Of a DNA stretch of 64,000 nucleotides, positions 7,935-18,309 are shown piece by piece. The translations under genes and the position numbers were made by a program. The notes below the pieces were generated by a model. It had not been told where the DNA came from, made no database searches, and was given only the letters and a program-made list of their open reading frames with translations. This DNA comes from Pseudomonas sp. ATCC 13867 (GTDB lineage Bacteria > Pseudomonadota > Gammaproteobacteria > Pseudomonadales > Pseudomonadaceae), in assembly GCF_000349845.1 (NCBI RefSeq), contig NC_020829.1, forward strand, positions 4,471,001 to 4,535,000. Reading direction: 5' to 3'. Position 1 is the stretch's first letter; each line of letters starts with the position of its first letter.

Positions 7935-7957
7935 AGCCCCGCTGATGCGGGGCTTTT
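7935..7957 (+). terminator. intrinsic terminator after the HopJ-family gene
   Basis: AGCCCCGC, four bases, GCGGGGCT, then TTTTT: a clear Rho-independent terminator 20 bases past the stop. Confidence 0.9.
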
Positions 7958-7982
7958 TCATTTCGCGCGCCACGGTCTGCAC

Positions 7983-8056
7983 CTGTAGGAGCGAGCTTGC
8001 TCGCGAACCTGCAAGGCACGGTGCCAGATCGTTCGCGAGCAAGCTCGCTCCTACAG
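7983..8056. repeat. REP pair (REPIN), copy 2
   Basis: CTGTAGGAGCGAGCTTGCTC and its exact inverse complement ending CTCCTACAG form a symmetric pair with a spacer of about 25 bases. Confidence 0.95.
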
Positions 8057-8137
8057 GTTGCCCGTACGCCGATCACAGCGGTGGATAACGCTGATGCGTT
8101 ATACGGCCTGCCAAGAACATCCCGCCTCGCCGAGCAG

Positions 8138-8166
8138 AAAAGAAAAAGGCCCCGCAAGCGGGGCCT
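8138..8166 (-). terminator. intrinsic terminator of trxB
   Basis: AGGCCCCGC AA GCGGGGCCT (8147-8166), flanked on its left by an A-rich run that becomes the U-tract on the minus strand. It lies 28 bases past the trxB stop. Confidence 0.88.
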
Positions 8167-8193
8167 CTTCCTGCACGCCGGCTCTTCGGGCCG

Positions 8194-9543
<1,350 letters not shown>

Positions 9544-11475
9544 ATGAATCTTCGCGCCCGCCTGCTCCTGCTGTTCCTGCCCCTGTTCGCCGCCAGCCTG
9601 GCCGGGGTCTGGATGCTGTCCGACATGATCCTGCTCGACCGTTTCGACCGCGGCGACCGCCAGCGCCTGGCCGACGAGGTGCGCATCGTCCACAAGCGCA
9701 TCGGCTTCGAGAAGAAACGCTTCCTCGACATCGTGCGCAGCTACGCCCAGTGGGACAGCAGCTATGCCTTCATGCAGAAACCCGATCCGAAGTTCGTCGA
9801 GGAGAACCTCGAAGTCGACATGCTCGGCTTCCTCAGCTTCGACTACGTGCTGTACGTCGACCGCCAGGGCCGGGTCGTCGGCCAGCAATGGAAGCTCGAC
9901 GACCTGCCCGGCCGCTTCCCCGGCGCCTCCATGCCCAGCCCGGAAACCCTGCGGCGCGACATCCTGAAAACCGCCCTCGCGCTCGGCGCCCTCGACATCC
10001 AGGGCAATACGCGGCACAGCATCGACCAACTGGTGCAGATCGACGGTGTGCCGCAACTGCTGCTGAGCTACCCGATCAGCGATACCGCCGGCCACGCCGA
10101 ACCCGCCGGCGCGCTGATCGCCGGCGTGCTGTTCGACAAGGAACGGATGGCCGCCCTGGAGAACCAGATGGGCGCGCGCCTGCACCTGGCCAACGACTCC
10201 AGCCCCGACAGCAGTTGGCGACCGCTGAACATTCCCAGCAATCGCGGTACCACCCTGCTCAGCCCCCGCCAGTTGCTCGGCAAGAACGCCCAGCAGATGT
10301 CGCTGCTGTACCTGAGCTCCCAGGGCCAGCCGCAGATGCGGCTCGACGTGGTCAGCCCGCGCCCGCTCTACCAGCAGGGCCGACAGTCCATCCGCCTGTT
10401 CCTCTACCAGGCCCTGGCCCTGCTGGCCACCGCCATGCTGCTGGCCTACCTGGCGCTGGAGTTCTGGATCATCCGTCGCGTGCGTACGCTCAACCGCGAG
10501 GTCTCGAACATCGGCCCGGAGGACCACCAGCAACGTCTCGGCAACCTGGGCAACGACGAACTCGGCCATCTCGCCGGCGAGATGAACCACATGCTCGACC
10601 GCCTGGAACAGAGCGAGGCGCGGGACCGGGCGATCCTCGACGCGATCCGCGACGGCTACTTCGAGATGGACGACAACGGCATCCTGCTCACCGTCAACGC
10701 CGCGCTGTGCCGGATGCTGGGCTATTCGACACAGGAGGTCGCCGGCCGCCACTACAGCGTGCTGCTGCTTGACGAGGACGCCCGCCGCGCCCAGGAACTC
10801 TACGTCCAGGTACGCGACGAACAGCGCGAAACCACCTTCTCCGCCCCCTTCCGCTGCCGCGACGGCCGGCTGCTCAACTGCGAGACGCGCTGCTCGGCGA
10901 TCCTCGACCACCAAGGCCTGTTCCGCGGCTTCCGCGGCATCCTGCGCGACATCAGCCAGCACGTTGCCTACCAGAACCAACTGATCGACCTGGCCTTCCG
11001 CGACGCCGTGACCGGCCTGGGCAACCGCAAGGCCTTCGACGAGCAGTTGCCCGCCTCGATCACCCGCTGCGAGCGCGTTGCGCTGCTGTACATCGACCTG
11101 GATCGGTTCAAACAGGTCAACGACAACTTCGGCCACGCCGCCGGCGATGCCCTGCTGGCCGCCGTCGGGGAGCGCCTGCACAATAGCCTGCGGCAACCGG
11201 ACCAGGCTTTCCGCCTGGGTGGCGATGAGTTCGCCGTGCTGCTGGAAAACGCCGAACCGCCGCAGGCCGAAAGCCTGGGCATGCGCCTGCTGCGGGTGCT
11301 GGGCAGTCCCTACGAGCTAGGCGGCCAGACCATCGACTTCGTCACGCCGAGCATCGGTATCGCGTTTTATCCACAGGACGCGAGCGATCCCGAAAGCCTC
11401 ACCCGCGCCGCCGACAGCGCCATGTACCAGGCCAAGCAGGAGCGCAACCGCTGCCAACGCTACAGCCGCGCCTGA
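9544..11475 (+). CDS. CHASE4-HAMP-PAS-GGDEF diguanylate cyclase
   Basis: A 643-residue inner-membrane sensor that should make cyclic di-GMP. Order: TM1 (about 7-27), a periplasmic CHASE4 domain with the typical RSYAQWDSSYAFM near residue 61, TM2 (about 287-309), HAMP, a PAS domain (about 360-480) and a C-terminal GGDEF domain. The GGDEF active site is at 559-563, and the product-inhibition I-site RQPD is at 550-553, exactly five residues upstream, so the enzyme looks active and feedback controlled. There is no EAL domain. It sits between trxB and cysZ as in P. aeruginosa PA0847. The signal is unknown. Confidence 0.92.
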   Translation: MNLRARLLLLFLPLFAASLAGVWMLSDMILLDRFDRGDRQRLADEVRIVHKRIGFEKKRFLDIVRSYAQWDSSYAFMQKPDPKFVEENLEVDMLGFLSFDYVLYVDRQGRVVGQQWKLDDLPGRFPGASMPSPETLRRDILKTALALGALDIQGNTRHSIDQLVQIDGVPQLLLSYPISDTAGHAEPAGALIAGVLFDKERMAALENQMGARLHLANDSSPDSSWRPLNIPSNRGTTLLSPRQLLGKNAQQMSLLYLSSQGQPQMRLDVVSPRPLYQQGRQSIRLFLYQALALLATAMLLAYLALEFWIIRRVRTLNREVSNIGPEDHQQRLGNLGNDELGHLAGEMNHMLDRLEQSEARDRAILDAIRDGYFEMDDNGILLTVNAALCRMLGYSTQEVAGRHYSVLLLDEDARRAQELYVQVRDEQRETTFSAPFRCRDGRLLNCETRCSAILDHQGLFRGFRGILRDISQHVAYQNQLIDLAFRDAVTGLGNRKAFDEQLPASITRCERVALLYIDLDRFKQVNDNFGHAAGDALLAAVGERLHNSLRQPDQAFRLGGDEFAVLLENAEPPQAESLGMRLLRVLGSPYELGGQTIDFVTPSIGIAFYPQDASDPESLTRAADSAMYQAKQERNRCQRYSRA

Positions 11476-11574
11476 ACTGCCACACACCCGGCAAAACAGA
11501 CGGCTCGCCGGCCCTTCGCCGGGTCTGCTAAGGTCGCAAGCGCTTTACCCTTGGAGAGTTTCCTGGAGAGTCCC

Positions 11575-12315
11575 ATGTCTACCCTGAGCGGCCCGCAATA
11601 CCTCGGCGAAGGCCTGAAACTGATGATGCGCCCCGGTCTGCGGCTGTTCGTCCTGCTGCCGCTGAGCATCAACCTCATCCTGTTCATCGGCCTGATCGGT
11701 TTTGCCATCAACCAGTTCAGCCACTGGGTCGACTGGCTGATGCCGAGCCTGCCGGAGTGGCTGAGCTTCCTGCAGTTCATCCTCTGGCCGCTGTTCGTCA
11801 CGCTGGTGCTGCTGATCGTATTCTTCACCTTCACCCTGATCGCCAACCTGATCGCCGCACCCTTCAACGGCTTCCTCGCGGAAAAGGTCGAAGTGGTGGT
11901 GCGCGGCACCGACGATTTCCCGGCCTTCAGCTGGGCCGAACTGATGGCGATGGTGCCGCGCACCATCGGCCGCGAACTGCGCAAGCTCGGCTACTTCCTG
12001 CCGCGCGCCATCGCGCTGTTCATCCTCAGCCTGATCCCCGGCCTGAACCTGATCGCCGCGCCGCTCTGGCTGCTGTTCGGCGTGTGGATGATGGCCGTGC
12101 AGTACATCGACTACCCGGCGGACAACCACAAGCTGGGCTGGAACGAAATGCTCGCCTGGCTGCGCAGCAAGCGCTGGGCCTGTATGGGCTTCGGCGGCAT
12201 CACTTACCTGGTGCTGCTGATCCCGCTGGTCAACCTGGTCGCCATGCCCGCCGCCGTGGCCGGCGCGGTGCTGTTCTGGGTACGTGAAGGCGGCGACCAG
12301 GCGCTGGTGAAGTAA
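11575..12315 (+). CDS. cysZ: sulfate transporter CysZ
   Basis: A 246-residue inner-membrane protein of the CysZ/EI24 family, which brings sulfate into the cell for cysteine synthesis. It has four or more hydrophobic helices, and the N-terminal [25 protein letters not shown] and central [15 protein letters not shown] segments are family hallmarks. I chose the ATG at 11575 over the one at 11551 because GGAG lies just upstream and conservation begins at MSTLSGPQ. It follows the cyclase gene by 99 bases on the same strand. Confidence 0.88.
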   Translation: MSTLSGPQYLGEGLKLMMRPGLRLFVLLPLSINLILFIGLIGFAINQFSHWVDWLMPSLPEWLSFLQFILWPLFVTLVLLIVFFTFTLIANLIAAPFNGFLAEKVEVVVRGTDDFPAFSWAELMAMVPRTIGRELRKLGYFLPRAIALFILSLIPGLNLIAAPLWLLFGVWMMAVQYIDYPADNHKLGWNEMLAWLRSKRWACMGFGGITYLVLLIPLVNLVAMPAAVAGAVLFWVREGGDQALVK

Positions 12316-12398
12316 TCACCGACGCCGCCCGAGCCGCTGTCACCTATCGATCATCGCTCTGTCATCGGCGCGCCACCGGGCGCCGGGACACTGCGAGC

Positions 12399-13604
12399 AT
12401 GACCACGACTCCCCTGCGCATCGCGCTGATCAGCGAAACCTTTCCGCCGGAAATCAACGGCGTCGCCAACACCCTGGGCCGGCTGGCTTCGGGGCTGTTG
12501 CGCCTCGGACACCAGATCCAGGTGGTACGGCCGCGGCAGCAGGGCGACGGCGGCCGCCACAGCGACGCCGAGCTGGTGCTCACACGTGGCTGGCCGCTGC
12601 CCGGTTACCCCGGCCTGCAATGGGGCCAGTCCTGCCTGCACAAGCTGCTGCGCCACTGGAAGGGCGTGCGTCCCGACGTGCTCTACATCGCCACCGAAGG
12701 CCCGCTGGGCCTCGCCGCGCTGCGCGCCGCGCGGCGCCTGCGGATCCCGGTGATCAGCGGCTTCCACACCAATTTCCAGCAGTACAGCGCGCACTATGGT
12801 TTCGGCCCGCTGATGCGCCTGGTGACGCTGTACCTGCGCTGGTTCCACAACCGTACCCAGCAGACCCTGGTGCCCAGCGTCAGCCAGTCCTTGGAGTTGC
12901 AGCGACGCGGTTTCGAACGCCTGGCGCAGCTTTCGCGCGGCGTCGACAGCCAACTGTTCAACCCCGCCCGGCGCGACGAGACGCTGCGCCGTGAATGGGG
13001 CCTGGGCGAACGCGACATCGCCGTGCTGCACGTTGGTCGGCTGGCGGCGGAGAAGAACCTGTCGCTGCTGGGCAGCAGCTTCCGCGCCCTGTGCGCGGCG
13101 CACCCGCAGCTCAAGCTGCGCCTGGTGATAGTCGGCGACGGCCCGCAGCGCACGCACCTGCAGAAGGAACTGCCCGAAGCCGTGTTCTGCGGCCTGCAGC
13201 GCGGCGAGGAACTGGCCCGGCACTACGCCAGCGGCGACCTGTTCCTGTTCCCCAGCCTGTCGGAAACCTTCGGCAACGTGGTACTGGAAGCCCTGGCCTC
13301 AGGGTTGGCCGTGGTGGCGTTCGACCAGGCGGCGGCGGGCCAGCACATCCGTCACGGGCACAACGGCACCCTGGCGACGCCGGGCGACACCGAAGGCTTC
13401 TTCGAGGCGGCCAGTTGGCTGCTGGAAGACCCGGAGCGTCTGCGCCGAGTGCGGCTGAACGCCCGTCATCACGCCAGCCATCAGGCCTGGGATACGGTGG
13501 TGGAGCGCTTCGAAAGCTACCTGCAGGAAGCCTGCCGCCTGGCGCTGCACGGGAAGACCGCCACCGGCCTGGGGCCGGTGGGAGGCTCCTCCGTGCACAA
13601 GTGA
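12399..13604 (+). CDS. glycosyltransferase family 4 protein
   Basis: A 401-residue GT-B glycosyltransferase. The N-terminal acceptor domain has ISETFPPEINGVANTLGRLA (residues 11-30). The C-terminal GT4 nucleotide-sugar domain has HVGRLAAEKNLSLL, LVIVGDGPQRTHL and the E-x7-E motif FPSLSETFGNVVLEALASG. The N-terminus resembles enzymes that glycosylate diacylglycerol or phosphatidylinositol, and P. aeruginosa has a similar gene (PA0842). It is probably a lipid or envelope glycosyltransferase; the substrate is not shown. It converges with the DegV gene with only three bases between. Confidence 0.85.
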   Translation: MTTTPLRIALISETFPPEINGVANTLGRLASGLLRLGHQIQVVRPRQQGDGGRHSDAELVLTRGWPLPGYPGLQWGQSCLHKLLRHWKGVRPDVLYIATEGPLGLAALRAARRLRIPVISGFHTNFQQYSAHYGFGPLMRLVTLYLRWFHNRTQQTLVPSVSQSLELQRRGFERLAQLSRGVDSQLFNPARRDETLRREWGLGERDIAVLHVGRLAAEKNLSLLGSSFRALCAAHPQLKLRLVIVGDGPQRTHLQKELPEAVFCGLQRGEELARHYASGDLFLFPSLSETFGNVVLEALASGLAVVAFDQAAAGQHIRHGHNGTLATPGDTEGFFEAASWLLEDPERLRRVRLNARHHASHQAWDTVVERFESYLQEACRLALHGKTATGLGPVGGSSVHK

Positions 13605-13607
13605 GGC

Positions 13608-14567
13608 TCAGGCGAAGGGCTTGGGCTCCGCCGCGAACGACAGGCTCATGGCGCCGGCGCCCAGGTTGATGCCACCGGTGGGGCTGAGCATCGCCAGGTG
13701 CACCTGCACGCCCTTGGCCTGGCAGGCCGCTTCCAGCGCAGCGAAACCGGGCAGGTCGCGCAGCGCGGAAGGGTCGCCGGCATAGCTGAGGCACATCTGC
13801 GGCGCCAGCAGCTCACCCGCCTCGACCCGCGCACGGGCGAAGTTGAGCAGGCGCTCGGCGGACTTCTCGTAGTTGGGCGACACCGACACCGGCTTGTCCT
13901 CGCCCTGCACCAGGCTCAGCACTGGCTTCATATCGAGCATCGAGCCGATACCGAGGAAAGCGCCACGCAGGCGGTCGCCGATGCTGCTGCGGTCACCCTT
14001 CTGGAAGCCGCGGCGGTGGATATGTCCCAGGTCGCTGGCAACCAGGAAGGTGTTCATCTGCTGGCTGAGCTGCTCCAGGCGCGTGCGCACGGCATTGGGG
14101 TGCTGGTCCTCGCCGAGCAGGCGCGCGCCCTCGGCGGCCAGCACGGCAAGGCCGGCGAACACCGTATGGCTGTCGATCACCCGCAGCGCAAAGGGCCCGG
14201 CGATGCCGGCGGCAGCGCGGCGCTCCTTGTAGCTCTGCAGCAGGCTGAAGGAGGCCTGGGTGGCGTGCTCGAAGATCGGGCTGCGCTGGCGGGTGACGGT
14301 CAGGCAGATGACATAATCGAAATCGGTGACCAGTTGCTCCAGGAACCAGTCGTGGGTCTGCGCCGGCGTCAGCGGTTCGCTGCCGTCCTCGGGGCCGACC
14401 TTGGGCAGGTCCTGCGAATAGAACCGCAAGGTGGTGTCGGGATCGCGATCATCGACGATGCGCCGCTCCCCCAGGCGAATACCGATGGGCAGGACACGAA
14501 TGTTGTGGGCGGCGAGAAACTCGGGGGGCAGGTCACAGGTTGCATCGACCACCAAGCCGATCCGCAT
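13608..14567 (-). CDS. DegV-family fatty-acid-binding protein
   Basis: A 319-residue DegV-family protein. The N-terminus MRIGLVVDATCDLPPEFLAAHNIRVLPIGI fits the family, as do RVIDSHTVFAGLAVLAAEGARL in the middle and LSPTGGINLGAGAMSLSFA at the end. DegV proteins bind long-chain fatty acids; in Gram-positives (FakB) they present them to a kinase. No FakA kinase gene is visible here, so the role may be lipid binding or transfer. It converges on the glycosyltransferase gene. Confidence 0.85.
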   Translation of the reverse strand: MRIGLVVDATCDLPPEFLAAHNIRVLPIGIRLGERRIVDDRDPDTTLRFYSQDLPKVGPEDGSEPLTPAQTHDWFLEQLVTDFDYVICLTVTRQRSPIFEHATQASFSLLQSYKERRAAAGIAGPFALRVIDSHTVFAGLAVLAAEGARLLGEDQHPNAVRTRLEQLSQQMNTFLVASDLGHIHRRGFQKGDRSSIGDRLRGAFLGIGSMLDMKPVLSLVQGEDKPVSVSPNYEKSAERLLNFARARVEAGELLAPQMCLSYAGDPSALRDLPGFAALEAACQAKGVQVHLAMLSPTGGINLGAGAMSLSFAAEPKPFA

Positions 14568-14747
14568 GTCTTACTCCTATGGCCGTATCCCGGCCTATTG
14601 TTGTGTGAACGCGGTCATACAATGCCCGTTTCGGACCATGAAGTCAGCATGCGGAAAGGTGGGTCTCGGAAAAGTTTTGTAAACGCCTAGGACGGGGTTT
14701 TCAGATCATTCAGATCATCAATACCGCGCCATAAACGGCGCGCACCT

Positions 14748-14816
14748 TGTAGGAGCGAGCTTGCTCGCGAACATGCCCCGCAGCGGAGGTTGGTTCGCGA
14801 GCAAGCTCGCTCCTAC
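14748..14816. repeat. REP pair (REPIN), copy 3
   Basis: TGTAGGAGCGAGCTTGCTCG and its inverse complement ending CTCGCTCCTAC face each other with a spacer that includes CCCCGCAGCGGAGG. Confidence 0.95.
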
Positions 14817-14825
14817 GAAAAGCCA

Positions 14826-14858
14826 AAAACCCCTGGCACCGTCGGCGCCAGGGGCTTT
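14826..14858 (-). terminator. intrinsic terminator of the Old Yellow Enzyme gene
   Basis: CCCCTGGC (14830-14837) pairs with GCCAGGGG (14847-14854). An AAAAA run on the left gives the U-tract on the minus strand; the right side has TTTT, so it may work in both directions. Confidence 0.85.
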
Positions 14859-14871
14859 TCACATTCGCGAA

Positions 14872-15984
14872 TCAGGCCAGCGACATCAGCGCATCGCGGC
14901 TGAAGGGCTTGATGTCCTCCAGGCGGCCGTCACGCACTTTCACTGCCCAGTCCGGGTCGACCAGCAGGGCGCGACCGACGGCCACCAGGTCGAACTCTTC
15001 CTTGTTCAGGCGCTCCAGCAGCCCGTCGATACCCGACGGCTGCGCGACTTCCTCGGTGTTGCCGAAGAAGGCGAGGAACTCGCTGCCATCCAGGCCGACG
15101 TTACCGACGGTGATGGTCGGCTTGCCGGTGAGCTGGCGGGTCCAGCCGGCCAGGTTGAGGTCGGAGCCTTCGAACTCGGGAATCCAGAAGCGGCGGGTGG
15201 AGCAGTGGAAGATGTCCACCCCGGCATCCGACAGCGGCTTGAGGAAGGCTTCCAGTTCCTCGGCAGTCTGCACCAGGCGGGCGCTGTAGTCCTGCTGCTT
15301 CCACTGGGAGAAGCGGAAGATGATCGGGTAGTCGGGGCCGACAGCCGCGCGCACGGCCTGGATCAGCTCGATGGCGAAGCGCGAACGGTTGGCCAGGCTG
15401 CCACCGTATTCGTCGGTACGCTTGTTGCTGCCGTCCCAGAAGAACTGGTCGATCAGGTAGCCGTGGGCGCCGTGGATTTCCACGCCGTCCATGCCGATGG
15501 CCTTGGCGTCGCGGGCGGCCTGGGCGAAGGCGGCGATGACTTCCTGGATATCTTCCCTGGTCATTTCATGGACCAGCACGGTGCCGTCCTTGACCTTGCC
15601 GCTGGGGCCATAGCCGGGGACGCTGGCGTCCGGCTCGGTGCCCAGGCGGCGCACGGCGCCGACGTGCCAGAGTTGCGGGACGATCTTGCCGCCTTCGGCG
15701 TGCACCGCATCGACCACCTGCTTCCAGCCGGCCAGGGCGTCTTCACCGTAGAACCGCGGCACGTTCGGGTAACCGTTGGCGGCCTTGTGGTTGACCGTGG
15801 TGCCCTCGGTGACGATCAGGCCGACGCCGGCGGCGGCACGGCGTCGGTAGTACTCGACCACCTGCGCGTGAGGCACGCCGCCCGGGCTGAAGTTGCGGGT
15901 CATCGGCGCCATCACGATGCGCGTGGGCAGTTCCAGGCCGCCCAGGCGGAAGGGCGAGAACAGGGTGTCTACGGATGCGGTCAT
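14872..15984 (-). CDS. Old Yellow Enzyme family ene-reductase (NemA-like)
   Basis: A 370-residue FMN-dependent TIM-barrel oxidoreductase. It has FSPFRLGGLELPTRIVMAPMTRNF at the start, VEIHGAHGYLIDQFFWDGSNKRTDEYGGSL (about 170-200) and a C-terminal DLVAVGRALLVDPDW. Such enzymes reduce activated alkenes, nitro compounds and quinones. I chose ATG 15984 (MTASVD) because GGAGACC lies just upstream; ATG 15996 is possible but has no ribosome site. A TetR regulator lies upstream on the same strand, and both genes carry the same GACCGGTC motif in front, like a NemR-NemA pair. Confidence 0.9.
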   Translation of the reverse strand: MTASVDTLFSPFRLGGLELPTRIVMAPMTRNFSPGGVPHAQVVEYYRRRAAAGVGLIVTEGTTVNHKAANGYPNVPRFYGEDALAGWKQVVDAVHAEGGKIVPQLWHVGAVRRLGTEPDASVPGYGPSGKVKDGTVLVHEMTREDIQEVIAAFAQAARDAKAIGMDGVEIHGAHGYLIDQFFWDGSNKRTDEYGGSLANRSRFAIELIQAVRAAVGPDYPIIFRFSQWKQQDYSARLVQTAEELEAFLKPLSDAGVDIFHCSTRRFWIPEFEGSDLNLAGWTRQLTGKPTITVGNVGLDGSEFLAFFGNTEEVAQPSGIDGLLERLNKEEFDLVAVGRALLVDPDWAVKVRDGRLEDIKPFSRDALMSLA

Positions 15985-15996
15985 TGAGGTCTCCAT

Positions 15997-16021
15997 GACG
16001 ACCAGGCGACCGGTCGTCTCG
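15997..16021 (-). promoter_or_regulatory. putative TetR operator in front of the Old Yellow Enzyme gene
   Basis: GACCGGTCGTCTCG (16008-16021) contains the palindrome GACCGGTC. A wider repeat GACGACC (15997-16003) / GGTCGTC (16012-16018) overlaps it. The same 14 bases occur in front of the TetR gene, so both are probably bound by that regulator. Confidence 0.7.
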
Positions 16022-16055
16022 CTTTTTTGGAAAAGAAAATGATGACTCAGGCAGA

Positions 16056-16646
16056 TCAGGCCTGAAGCAGGTGCTCCAGGCGTTCGATAAAGCGCTCCAC
16101 CGGTTTGAGCGAGGCACTGACTTTCATCCGCGCCAGCACGCCCTGCCAGGCGTTGCCGATGAACTCGGCCAGGTGCTCGACGTTCTCCGCTGCCGGCAGC
16201 TCCCCGGCGTGCCGGGCCTCGTCGAGGCAACCGCGCAGGGTGTCGATGGACTGCTGGAGGATGCCGTCGACCCGTTCGGCGATGGCCGGCGACAGCTCGG
16301 CCATCTCGAAGCTCAGGCTGCCGATGAAGCAGTGGTATTCGAGCTTCTCCTGGCGGGCGAAGTGCGCCAGCAGTTCGCGGTAATAGGTGAGGATGCGCGC
16401 ACGCGGGCCCAGTGCCGGGTTGCCCAGCGCCTCGGCGTAGCGGGCCAGGCGCGGTGCGTACAGATGCTCCAGGGCCTGCAGGGCGAAGTCCTCCTTGCTC
16501 TCGAAGTAGTGGTAGAAGGAGCCCTTGGGGATGCCGGCGGCCTGGACGATGTCCTGCACGCCGGTGCCGTGGTAGCCGCAACGGGTCATCGCCAGGGAGC
16601 CCTTGGCGAGGATCAGGTCACGCTTGTCGAGTCGGATGCTGTTCAT
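16056..16646 (-). CDS. TetR-family regulator, NemR-like
   Basis: A 196-residue TetR regulator. The N-terminal helix-turn-helix reads LAMTRCGYHGTGVQDIVQAAGIPKGSFYHYFESKEDFALQAL (about 16-57), and the C-terminal ligand domain is divergent. It lies 71 bases before the Old Yellow Enzyme gene on the same strand, and the palindrome GACCGGTC precedes both, so it likely represses itself and the reductase until an electrophile or quinone appears. The start at 16646 is preferred over a longer frame that would run through its own operator. Confidence 0.88.
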   Translation of the reverse strand: MNSIRLDKRDLILAKGSLAMTRCGYHGTGVQDIVQAAGIPKGSFYHYFESKEDFALQALEHLYAPRLARYAEALGNPALGPRARILTYYRELLAHFARQEKLEYHCFIGSLSFEMAELSPAIAERVDGILQQSIDTLRGCLDEARHAGELPAAENVEHLAEFIGNAWQGVLARMKVSASLKPVERFIERLEHLLQA

Positions 16647-16652
16647 GGGGCA

Positions 16653-16675
16653 CGAGAATATGACCGGTCGTCTCG
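16653..16675 (-). promoter_or_regulatory. putative TetR operator in front of the TetR gene
   Basis: GACCGGTCGTCTCG at 16662-16675 is identical to the motif in front of the Old Yellow Enzyme gene. CGAGA (16653-16657) and TCTCG (16671-16675) add partial symmetry. It lies 16 bases upstream of the regulator start. Confidence 0.7.
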
Positions 16676-16753
16676 TTTTTCCCAGCATCATTGATCGTGG
16701 TGATCATCCTCCCAAACCACCGCTGCGTTAGCGGAGGTTCCGCCTCGTCGCGA

Positions 16754-17494
16754 TCAGTGCCAGCTGACGCGCTGCTCCAACGGGAAGCGCAGGCGCGAGT
16801 TGTAGACACCGTTGTCGGCAGCGCGGCCCACCGCCAGCAGCATGATCGGCACCGCGCGGCGGGGCATCGACAGCACCTTGCGCAGCCGCACGTCGTCGAA
16901 GCCCTCCATCGGGCAGGTCGCATAGCCGTGGCTCTGCAGGGCGAGCATCAGGTTCTGCGCCGCCAGCGCGGTGGATTTCACCGCCCACAGGCGCATCTCG
17001 GCGTGGCTGTTGGGCTGGCGCATCAGCGCACGGCGCAGGCCGAGCACCGAGAACAGCACGCGCTTGAACAGCCCGCGCCAGCCAAGCACACCCTGGTTGT
17101 ACTGGAAGGGTGCGGTACGTCGATAGAACTCCCGCACTTTCTCCGGCACCTGCGGCTCCGGCCATTGCTCGAGGATCGCGGCGCAGGACTCACGCCAGGT
17201 ATCCGGCCGCGCCAGCACGGCGATCAGCACCGGCGCCGTGCGCGCCGCATTCTGCCCCAGGCAGACCGGCACCAGTTTCCGGCGCAGCGCCGGATCGCGG
17301 ATCACCTGGAAGCTCCACGGCTGCAGGTTGCAGGCATTGGGCGCGAGCACCGCCTGTTCCAGGCAGTCGCGCAGCACGGCATCCGGCACGGGTTCGTCAA
17401 GGAAGCGTCGCACCGCGCGGCGCTGTTCGATCAACACGCGCAGCGCATCGGGCGTGGCAGGCAGGCAGGACGACTCGGCGGCAAAACGGCTCAT
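16754..17494 (-). CDS. nitroreductase-family protein
   Basis: A 246-residue FMN-dependent nitroreductase-fold protein. It shows IEQRRAVRRFLDEPVPDAVL (about 22-41), LAPNACNLQPWSFQVIRDP (49-67) for FMN and substrate binding, and the C-terminal ATCPMEGFDDVRLRKVL. GAGGAG precedes the ATG. It follows the glutathione peroxidase gene on the same strand and precedes the TetR/Old Yellow Enzyme genes, so the stretch looks like a redox-stress neighbourhood. The physiological substrate is not evident. Confidence 0.85.
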   Translation of the reverse strand: MSRFAAESSCLPATPDALRVLIEQRRAVRRFLDEPVPDAVLRDCLEQAVLAPNACNLQPWSFQVIRDPALRRKLVPVCLGQNAARTAPVLIAVLARPDTWRESCAAILEQWPEPQVPEKVREFYRRTAPFQYNQGVLGWRGLFKRVLFSVLGLRRALMRQPNSHAEMRLWAVKSTALAAQNLMLALQSHGYATCPMEGFDDVRLRKVLSMPRRAVPIMLLAVGRAADNGVYNSRLRFPLEQRVSWH

Positions 17495-17608
17495 GACTGG
17501 CTCCTCGGGCAGGTCGCCCCAATTAAGCCGTCACGCACGGCACGGAACAAGTCGAGAGGGAGAAATGCCGGCGGGATTGGCGCAAGCGCCCTCTCCCGCC
17601 GCAGCGAG

Positions 17609-18094
17609 TCAGGCGCCCAGCGCCTTCTCGATGGCCTGAACCAGTGCAGGATCATCCGGCGCGGTGCGCGGACTGAAGCGCACCAGCACGCGGCCGTCCG
17701 GGCCGAGCAGGAATTTTTCGAAATTCCAGGTGATGTCGCCGGGGAACTCGGCGCCCTCGCCGGCCAGCAGCCGGTACAGCGGATGGCGTTCCGAACCGTT
17801 GACGTCCAGCTTGGAGGACATCGGGAAACTGACCCCGTAGTTCAGCGAACAGAACGACTGGATCTCGGCTTCGCTACCCGGCTCCTGCCCGGCGAACTGG
17901 TTGCACGGCAGGCCGAGGACCACGAAACCCTGGTCCTTGTATTGCTGGTAGAGCTTCTCCAGACCGGCGTACTGCGGGGTCAGGCCGCACTTCGAGGCGA
18001 CGTTGACCACTAGCACGACCTTGCCCTTGAGCGGGGACAGCGGCAGATCCTGGCCGTCGAGACCTTCCAGCGTCAGATCGTGAAAAGCGCTCAT
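17609..18094 (-). CDS. glutathione peroxidase-family protein (Cys type)
   Basis: A 161-residue thioredoxin-fold peroxidase. The catalytic residues are visible: Cys36 in VASKCGLTPQY (cysteine instead of selenocysteine), Gln66 in GLPCNQF, and Trp123-Asn124 in ITWNFEKFL. A second cysteine, in QSFCSLNYGV, could be the resolving residue, which usually means a thioredoxin-dependent enzyme. AAGGAG precedes the ATG. Its role is peroxide detoxification in the cytoplasm. Monocistronic or with the nitroreductase gene (114-base gap). Confidence 0.9.
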   Translation of the reverse strand: MSAFHDLTLEGLDGQDLPLSPLKGKVVLVVNVASKCGLTPQYAGLEKLYQQYKDQGFVVLGLPCNQFAGQEPGSEAEIQSFCSLNYGVSFPMSSKLDVNGSERHPLYRLLAGEGAEFPGDITWNFEKFLLGPDGRVLVRFSPRTAPDDPALVQAIEKALGA

Positions 18095-18226
18095 TGCTTG
18101 CTCCTTGAAGAAGTAGGCACAACGTGCCCGCGCAGGGGCGGACAGCGCGTCCGTCGCTCTGCACAATCCCAGTCGATACGGGAAAAATGCCCTGGCATTC
18201 TTTGCTGTTGAAGCGGACTGCATGAG

Positions 18227-18248
18227 AAAGGCGCCCTAAGGCGCCTTT
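18227..18248. terminator. bidirectional terminator-like hairpin downstream of slyD
   Basis: AAAGGCGCC CTAA GGCGCCTTT: a 9-bp perfect stem with short A and T tails, between slyD and the glutathione peroxidase gene. Confidence 0.7.
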
Positions 18249-18309
18249 CACGATTGAGCGTAGCAGCTCAATGATGGCTCCACCGGTCGTACCCGACCGG
18301 CGAATGCGA

